DNA of 10,797 nt from Candidatus Acidiferrum typicum (lineage in GTDB: Bacteria > Acidobacteriota > Terriglobia > Acidiferrales > UBA7541): contig DLMH01000206.1 of NCBI GenBank assembly GCA_002478115.1, forward strand, positions 1-10,797, written 5' to 3'. Position numbers and translations under genes: made by a program. Every line of letters begins with the position of its first letter. The first letter of the stretch is position 1. The notes below the pieces were generated by a model, which did not search any database, had not been told where the DNA came from, and was given only the letters and a program-made list of their open reading frames with translations. This document shows positions 6,371-10,797 of the stretch, piece by piece.

Positions 6371-6877
6371 TTGAGCACCAGAAACTCACACGAAACGTAT
6401 GCCGGGTTTGAACTCGTACCCGTTCGTGATGTCTACGAGGATTTGCTCCGGCGCACACTTTCGAAGATCTCGAGCGATTTAGCTCGCCTGATTTTCATCG
6501 CTTCAACACGAGACTACAACACAGGAACCTATCACCATGAGGGATTAGCTTCGCGATTCAGCCCTGAGAAGGCCAGTGAGGCCTTGGAATTGGCCCACAC
6601 CGAGATTTTCAAGCAGCTGGCTGCTTACTCGCTTGAGGCATTGGTAGAGGAAATCGAAATCTATGCATGCGCTTCGCGAGAGAGCGCCGCAACCATTGTT
6701 CGCACCTGGCAAATATTGGAGCCGTATCGCGTCACCGTTCCCCTGCGGCTGAATCCGACAATCGTCCACGTTTTTGTTTCAAATATCAGGCTCGCCCTGG
6801 CAATCTTGAGACATCGGCAGAATCCGGAAGTGGTGGATCCGTCAGCCGCATCGCGACTGCAGTTACCTGGCCAATGA
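6371..6877 (+). CDS. Soluble helical protein of unknown function, third gene of the trio
   Basis: The protein has 168 residues, starting at TTG 6371 with AAGAAGG five bases upstream and 12 bases after the preceding stop, so it belongs to the same operon. There is no signal peptide or TM segment. The sequence is mostly helical: VYEDLLRRTLSKISSDLARLIFIASTRDYN, then an invariant-looking TGTYHHEGLASRFSPEKASEAL region and AHTEIFKQLAAYSLEALVEEIEIYA. The RDYNTGTYHHEGLA stretch (about 48-60), with adjacent His-His-Glu, could be a functional site such as metal binding; that is speculation. I recall similar proteins in Acidobacteriota but no assigned function. The last 92 bases overlap the convergent regulator gene. 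Confidence 0.8.
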   Translation: MSTRNSHETYAGFELVPVRDVYEDLLRRTLSKISSDLARLIFIASTRDYNTGTYHHEGLASRFSPEKASEALELAHTEIFKQLAAYSLEALVEEIEIYACASRESAATIVRTWQILEPYRVTVPLRLNPTIVHVFVSNIRLALAILRHRQNPEVVDPSAASRLQLPGQ

Positions 6878-7601
6878 TTTCTGCTTCCGACCCATAGTTC
6901 AGGCTGCGTACCCGGCAGGGAGAAAGGGGATGTGGCATGAGCAAGAGGCGACCGTCTTGGAGGTCGCACCAGGAGCAAGCATAACCGTCGCGCAGCTCTA
7001 TAAAGTAGATTGGCCGGTCGAACTCCGTGCGCCACTCCAGCGTGCGAATCTTGCGGATCCGTGGGTCGATCAGAACAAAAGACCCTGGACGAAGGAGCGG
7101 GTAAAGCGTGTTGTCGGTCAGCCCGATGTAACCATAAAGATTATGCCTGATATCCAAGTGCTGGATGAGAGCGATCGGCACCTCACCCCAAACCTCCACC
7201 ATCCTGGACACCAAATTCGTGTTATCAATGTCAAATGACCTGTCAAATCGGACCGGGAAGGAGACGGTTCGATCTGGATCGTACACTTCCAGCGTTGTGA
7301 GATGAGTGTGGGGTAAAGGACTCGCAAGTTGATGCTGTCCGATCTTCTCCAGGTCAACACCGTACAAGCGAAGGAGATCGGTGAACTTTATGCGATAAAC
7401 TGCGCTCAGGCTGTAGAGCTTGAAAATGCTGGGTACCGAATCTGAGTTCTCGACCTGCGTCAGCCATGCATTCGATATTTGAAATTCCGGATCGCCTTCG
7501 GCTTCCGCAATCTGTTGGCTTAGTTCCGCAACATCACGTGTGGTGATCCCAAGCCGGGACCGCAAATCTTTTAAATGTTCATGGGGCGAAAGCTTGTTCA
7601 T
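6786..7601 (-). CDS. XRE-family regulator with degenerate S24/LexA-like C-terminal domain
   Basis: The protein has 271 residues from ATG 7601; an in-frame TGA lies two codons upstream. GAGGG abuts the ATG directly, an unusually short spacing that suggests weak initiation. Residues 10-82 form an XRE helix-turn-helix (LKDLRSRLGITTRDVAELSQQI, insertion, ISNAWLTQVENSDSVPSIFKLYSLSAVY). Residues about 155-252 resemble the S24/LexA fold: GYIGLTDNTLYPLLRPGSFVLIDP and IYFIELRDGYACSWC. The catalytic Ser of the usual G-D-S-M motif aligns with Thr or Asn here, and the Lys expected after the 'YFIEL.DG' strands is absent, so self-cleavage is unlikely; the domain may bind a ligand or dimerise. It is convergent with the membrane trio, overlapping its last gene by 92 bp. 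Regulation of that operon or of itself is plausible but unproven. Confidence 0.9.
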   Translation of the reverse strand: MNKLSPHEHLKDLRSRLGITTRDVAELSQQIAEAEGDPEFQISNAWLTQVENSDSVPSIFKLYSLSAVYRIKFTDLLRLYGVDLEKIGQHQLASPLPHTHLTTLEVYDPDRTVSFPVRFDRSFDIDNTNLVSRMVEVWGEVPIALIQHLDIRHNLYGYIGLTDNTLYPLLRPGSFVLIDPRIRKIRTLEWRTEFDRPIYFIELRDGYACSWCDLQDGRLLLMPHPLSPCRVRSLNYGSEAEIIGQVTAVAMRLTDPPLPDSADVSRLPGRA

Positions 7602-8005
7602 CCCTCAATTATCTTTCGTCGTCGAATGTCTTGCCTATCATCGGTTTGGCAAACACTGCACGAGAGTCCCACAATAAATGTAGTCATAATCTAATTGAAT
7701 AAATCCAGGGCTTAAACCTGTGCCCTATACTCACACCTTAAGGTAATCGCAGTCAATTTCAATCTGGATTTTCATTTCCGCTTGAGGTCTGTCACACTCT
7801 CGAAACTTTCGCTCGGCCATCTCTCTCTTTGAAAGAAGGGACAGCTCCGGCCCCTCATCCCGCAGAGACTGGCCACGCAGTTGTAAGCTGCGCGAGACGC
7901 AATCCGGTTGCTCATGATCGAAAGTAAGCATTCAAGCCAAGTGGACAAATAATTCCGAGATTAAGTTAGTTGCGAGGTTTGTGAGGGATGCGGACGATTC
8001 AAGCC
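7602..8005. other. 404-bp spacer upstream of the XRE gene, mostly non-coding
   Basis: The 130 bases next to the XRE start are AT-rich and should hold its promoter. A TTGCC/GGCAA pair (12-base spacer) flanks about 7630-7653 and is a weak operator candidate. A small minus-strand frame at 7731-7931 is listed separately with low confidence. No terminator with stem and T-run was seen for the PilZ gene ending at 8006. Confidence 0.45.
7731..7931 (-). CDS. Possible small hypothetical protein (doubtful)
   Basis: The frame has 66 codons from ATG 7931, immediately preceded by an in-frame TGA. The product is charged and balanced in composition (SLLSKREMAERKFRECDRPQ, then EMKIQIEIDCDYLKV), and no competing frame lies opposite. 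There is no recognisable ribosome site, no known domain and no TM segment. It would lie between the PilZ gene and the XRE gene on the same strand. It may be spurious. Confidence 0.22.
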   Translation of the reverse strand: MLTFDHEQPDCVSRSLQLRGQSLRDEGPELSLLSKREMAERKFRECDRPQAEMKIQIEIDCDYLKV

Positions 8006-8371
8006 TCAATGCTCCGCTTTGTGCATTTCCTGCATTGCCTGAAGCAGCCACTTTTGCAACGTCGGTAGAAAATGTGGTTTTACATCACGAAATGCCAAGC
8101 CCATCCCAAGATTCGCTTGGGAATACAGAACAGTCGCGTCAGCCTCAAAAAAGTCCGTGTCCGTGAATATCCTCACAAAAACATGAGTGCCACTTGGGAG
8201 AGGATTGGACATGTCAAGGTAACAGCCATATAGGCTGAGATCGCTGACTCGCGCATGCATTGGCGTACCGGAGATCCTCTCCACGATCTCTGCCGTGGCG
8301 ACAAAGGGATACCTAGGAGTACGTCGGCGGTCCACTTCCGAACGGTTGCCCCTGGGAGCTGAAGTAGTCAA
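8006..8371 (-). CDS. Single-domain PilZ protein, canonical c-di-GMP motifs
   Basis: The protein has 121 residues from TTG 8371, chosen because GGAGG lies seven bases upstream; the frame opens 12 codons earlier at TTG 8407. It is a complete PilZ domain with R16xxxR20 (DRRRTPRYPF) and D44xS46xxG49 (SDLSLYGCYLD), the two motifs that wrap c-di-GMP, followed by ADATVLYSQANLGMGLAFRDV and a C-terminal helix LPTLQKWLLQAMQEM. Nothing but the PilZ fold is present, so it should act as a cytoplasmic adaptor that changes partner contacts on binding ligand. It is the last gene of the kinase, REC-PilZ, PilZ series, 131 bases after the REC-PilZ stop. The resemblance to 2262-2621 in length and C-terminal helix suggests an old paralogue. 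Confidence 0.9.
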   Translation of the reverse strand: MTTSAPRGNRSEVDRRRTPRYPFVATAEIVERISGTPMHARVSDLSLYGCYLDMSNPLPSGTHVFVRIFTDTDFFEADATVLYSQANLGMGLAFRDVKPHFLPTLQKWLLQAMQEMHKAEH

Positions 8372-8378
8372 GATTGCA

Positions 8379-8383
8379 CCTCC
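8379..8383 (-). promoter_or_regulatory. Shine-Dalgarno site GGAGG for TTG 8371
   Basis: On the minus strand GGAGG is followed by seven bases (TGCAATC) and TTG. This favours the internal TTG over the upstream TTG at 8407, which has no site. Confidence 0.6.
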
Positions 8384-8502
8384 GTGGCATGAATCGCTGG
8401 GTATCAAACCATGGCGTCCCCAGCTTTACCCTGTCCCGAACACCCCTTCTGGCCATTGCGAGTCCCTGAGAGGGATGCGATTCCATTCCATCACGGACGC
8501 GC

Positions 8503-9168
8503 TCAATCCAGTACCCAATGATCGGGCTTCTCAACAAAGTGGAATGCGTAGCGAGGGTACGGTGTTTCATGCCATTCCGAGCGAACGACCCGTGCCTTGC
8601 CGGCCAATTCTTTGGCTGGACCGACGAGTTGAATACCGACCGTAGTATTTGTAAGAAGTGCGACACCACAAGAGCACAAGAAACTGCTGCGGCTAATATT
8701 TTCGGTCGTTGTCAAGAGCGTAAACGGCTCTCCTTTCTCATCGTTCCCCGACAGCCTTAACGGCACCCGAAGACGGACCCGGACTTCACTCCTACGCTCC
8801 TTCCGGCCGTTCTTTAAAAATGTTTCCAATGAATGGCGCAAAGCGTCAAAGTCCACTGGCTTCTCAAAGTAGCCAACAACGCCGAGATCGCGACAAAACT
8901 CCTTGGTTTTGGATCCGGCCTCGCCACTAATCACAAATACGGGAATCAACTGTGTGGCGCTGAACGACGTGAAGGTTTGGCACAGTTCGAACCCGGAGTA
9001 TCTTGGCATGCGCAGGTCCAGCAGGATTGCGTCTGGTTTGTGCTCCAGTGCCAGGGCCAGAGCTTGTTCCGGCTCTCCTGTGTCAACAACTTCGTAGGAG
9101 TCCATCAGATTGAGCCGGATCAGGCGTCGTACCGCTTCTTCGTCATCGATAACCAAAAGTTTCGCCAT
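8503..9168 (-). CDS. Response regulator with C-terminal PilZ domain (REC-PilZ)
   Basis: The protein has 221 residues. The receiver domain (1-118) has Asp8/Asp9 (LLVIDDEE), phospho-acceptor Asp51 (LLDLRMPRYSG), Ser81 and Lys103 (YFEKPVDF), a complete set for phosphorylation. The PilZ domain (about 122-215) has R126xxxR130 (ERRSEVR), but the second motif reads N157xS159xxS162 (ENISRSS), with Ser in place of the usual Gly, so c-di-GMP affinity may be altered. It ends in RYAFHFVEKPDHWVLD. It lies 12 bases after the hybrid kinase and has no clear ribosome site, suggesting translational coupling; the kinase is its most likely phosphodonor. The domain pair would link a phosphorelay to c-di-GMP-dependent output or to a partner protein. 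No DNA-binding domain is present. Confidence 0.93.
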   Translation of the reverse strand: MAKLLVIDDEEAVRRLIRLNLMDSYEVVDTGEPEQALALALEHKPDAILLDLRMPRYSGFELCQTFTSFSATQLIPVFVISGEAGSKTKEFCRDLGVVGYFEKPVDFDALRHSLETFLKNGRKERRSEVRVRLRVPLRLSGNDEKGEPFTLLTTTENISRSSFLCSCGVALLTNTTVGIQLVGPAKELAGKARVVRSEWHETPYPRYAFHFVEKPDHWVLD

Positions 9169-9170
9169 AC

Positions 9171-9183
9171 TGAGTTTTACTCA
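9171..9183. repeat. Small inverted repeat at the kinase/REC-PilZ junction
   Basis: TGAGT-TTT-ACTCA is a perfect 5-bp stem with a three-base loop. On the minus strand it contains the kinase stop codon and lies two bases before the REC-PilZ start, where a ribosome site would be expected. It might modulate coupled translation; at this length chance is possible. Confidence 0.3.
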
Positions 9184-10797
9184 AACTTTCTGCCGCGGCA
9201 ATTCCGCCACCAGCGGCGCTTTCTTTCCTGCAATCGCGTGAACCGATTTCAGAACTTCACGAATTCTTGAGATCAGAACCTCTTCTGTGAAAGGTTTATG
9301 GAGTAAATGGGTTCCTTCTTCAAGAACTCCGTGACCAGCAATAAAACTGTCCGTATAGCCCGACATGTAAAGAACTTTCATTCCAGGCCGCTTCGGAAGC
9401 AATTGTTCGGCCAGGACCCTTCCGTTCATCCCGGGCATCACGACGTCTGTCAGGAGCAAATGAATCTCTCCAGAGAATTCCGCCGCAACCTTGAGAGCTT
9501 CTTCTCCGCTGGAAGCCGTAAGAACTTGAAAGCCACGCTCTTCCAAAAAGGTCCGTGCCAGCTTTCTCAAGGGCTCCGCATCTTCCGCCACGAGTATCGT
9601 CTCGCTTCCCTGCGAGTTGGGCGAGGGCGAGGTCTGCTCCGCCACGTGCGTAACCGCCTCCTCCACGTGGGGAAGAAAGATTTGGAAACAAGAACCGTTA
9701 CCCAGTTCGCTGTCCACCCAGATATAACCACCGCTTTGCTTCATGATGCCGTAAACTGTCGCAAGCCCTAATCCCGTCCCCTTGCCGACTTCCTTGGTAG
9801 TGAAAAATGGCTCGAAGATATGCTGCAGAGTCTGACTGTTCATTCCAACGCCCGAATCCGCGACCGACAGCATCACGTACTTCCCCGGTTTTGCTCCCGG
9901 GTGCTGCCGCGCATACATTTCATCGAATACGGCATCCGCTGTCCCGATGGTCAGCCTGCCGCCGCTCGGCATGGCATCCCGGGCATTGACCGCCAGGTTC
10001 ATCACCACCTGTTCTATCTGTCCTTGGTCGGCCTTCACACTCCCAATCGCGGGTTCAAGTTTCGTGCTTATGGCGATGTCCTCACCAATCAATCGGGGAA
10101 GCATTTTCACCATGTCGGAAACCAGTTCATTCAAGTTCAGGACTTTCGGGGTTAAAATCTGCTGCCGGCTAAACGCGAGCAATTGACGCGTCAGCGACGT
10201 CGCGCGCTGCCCCGCTTTCTCGATCTCCTCGATGTATTCGTGCAATGGGTTATCGCGTTCCATTTTCCGCGCGAGCATCTGGCTGTAACCGATAATCACT
10301 CCGAGCAGATTATTGAAATCGTGGGCAATCCCACCCGAGAGACGCCCCACAGCCTCCATCTTTGCTGCCATCCGGAGTTGACGCTCGAGAACTCGTCTCT
10401 CGGTGATGTCTTCGACAAAGACTTCGTTATAGGTAGTATTCTCATCCCCACCTTCCACTTTCCGGCCGCTGCACAGCACAGTGATGGGGGAGTCATCCTT
10501 ACGTTTCCACTCCATCTCCACGTCCTTAAACTCGTCCACGCTGCCCAATAACTCAACCAAATGATGGAAATCGGCGCGATTCCGGAAAACATGGTCCCCA
10601 AGGTTGGCATCCAGGAGCTCCGTCAAGGTCCGGTAACCCAACATTTCTTGCAGCGCCGAATTGACGCGCAGGAAGCGGCCGTCCACACTAGCGCGAAAAA
10701 TCCCATAGGGCGCGCCCTCAACCACGGAACGGAAACTCGTTTCCGACTGCCGTAATGTTTCTTCCGCTTGCTTTCCCACAGTGATGTCGCGGCCGAT
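9181..10797 (-). CDS. PAS-domain hybrid histidine kinase with C-terminal receiver, 5' partial
   Basis: 538 residues are visible and the frame is open to the right edge. The first residues, IGRDIT, look like the end of another PAS domain, so the true start lies outside; GTG 10779 is not a convincing start. Counted from the edge: PAS domain at about 15-135 (VVEGAPYGIFRASVDGRFLRVN to VFVEDITERR); HisKA at about 145-215 with His159 in GGIAHDFNNLL; HATPase at about 255-378 with N-box MNLAVNARDAMPSGG, G1 VADSGVGM, F-box FEPFFTTK and G2 GKGTGLGLA; receiver at about 400-515 with Asp451 (LLLTDVVMPGMNG) and Lys501 (HKPF). All catalytic motifs are intact. The signal is unknown; no TM segment is visible in this part. 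It precedes REC-PilZ by 12 bases, so the phosphorelay probably runs kinase to own receiver or directly to REC-PilZ. Confidence 0.95.
   Translation of the reverse strand: MGRDITVGKQAEETLRQSETSFRSVVEGAPYGIFRASVDGRFLRVNSALQEMLGYRTLTELLDANLGDHVFRNRADFHHLVELLGSVDEFKDVEMEWKRKDDSPITVLCSGRKVEGGDENTTYNEVFVEDITERRVLERQLRMAAKMEAVGRLSGGIAHDFNNLLGVIIGYSQMLARKMERDNPLHEYIEEIEKAGQRATSLTRQLLAFSRQQILTPKVLNLNELVSDMVKMLPRLIGEDIAISTKLEPAIGSVKADQGQIEQVVMNLAVNARDAMPSGGRLTIGTADAVFDEMYARQHPGAKPGKYVMLSVADSGVGMNSQTLQHIFEPFFTTKEVGKGTGLGLATVYGIMKQSGGYIWVDSELGNGSCFQIFLPHVEEAVTHVAEQTSPSPNSQGSETILVAEDAEPLRKLARTFLEERGFQVLTASSGEEALKVAAEFSGEIHLLLTDVVMPGMNGRVLAEQLLPKRPGMKVLYMSGYTDSFIAGHGVLEEGTHLLHKPFTEEVLISRIREVLKSVHAIAGKKAPLVAELPRQKV

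Noticed and set aside
8372..8502. Small gene or extra promoter between REC-PilZ and PilZ
   Set aside because: No open frame with RBS and no convincing -35/-10 pair found.
192..10611. The heptamer GATGCCA (core of the 34-bp palindrome) occurs about eight times on both strands
   Set aside because: Roughly one to two are expected by chance, but the word was chosen after seeing the palindrome; several copies are inside coding regions. A genome-wide count would be needed to call it a motif.

Overview
The window looks like chromosomal DNA of a soil-type Acidobacteriota (Terriglobia-like) bacterium. This rests on protein flavour, not a marker gene: PilZ proteins joined to a CxxC cluster, an XRE regulator whose helix-turn-helix contains an insertion, hypothetical proteins of types I associate with this phylum, and frequent GTG/TTG starts behind strong GGAGG sites. 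No rRNA, tRNA, insertion sequence, phage gene or CRISPR array was recognised.

Left part (1-827, minus strand): a translationally coupled pair. The upstream gene encodes a protein with a segment resembling single-strand-annealing (Rad52/ERF/DdrA-like) domains. The downstream gene starts at a TTG and runs off the left edge. Head-to-head with this pair is a tandem PilZ gene (806-1681, plus), whose 5' end overlaps the minus-strand gene. A second, degenerate PilZ gene follows (2262-2621, plus), then an HD-GYP response regulator on the minus strand (2956-4074).

Centre (4075-7601): a 655-base divergent spacer, then a strong-RBS micro-gene for an exported or membrane-anchored proline-rich peptide of 70 residues. 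It is followed by a perfect 34-bp palindrome and a tight three-gene operon of unknown function: a seven-TM protein, a protein with one or two TM segments, and a soluble helical protein. A convergent XRE regulator with an apparently dead S24/LexA-like C-terminal domain overlaps the operon's last gene tail-to-tail by 92 bp. This peptide-palindrome-membrane-regulator block is the best candidate for an undescribed system.

Right part (8006-10797, minus): a probable operon of a PAS hybrid histidine kinase (its 5' end lies beyond the window), a REC-PilZ response regulator and a canonical single-domain PilZ protein. With the HD-GYP protein and the PilZ genes on the left, most recognisable genes belong to two-component and cyclic-di-GMP signalling: the kinase senses, the HD-GYP enzyme would degrade c-di-GMP, and the PilZ proteins would read it. 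Several PilZ domains lack part of the ligand-binding motif and may have lost binding. No GGDEF cyclase is present in the window.
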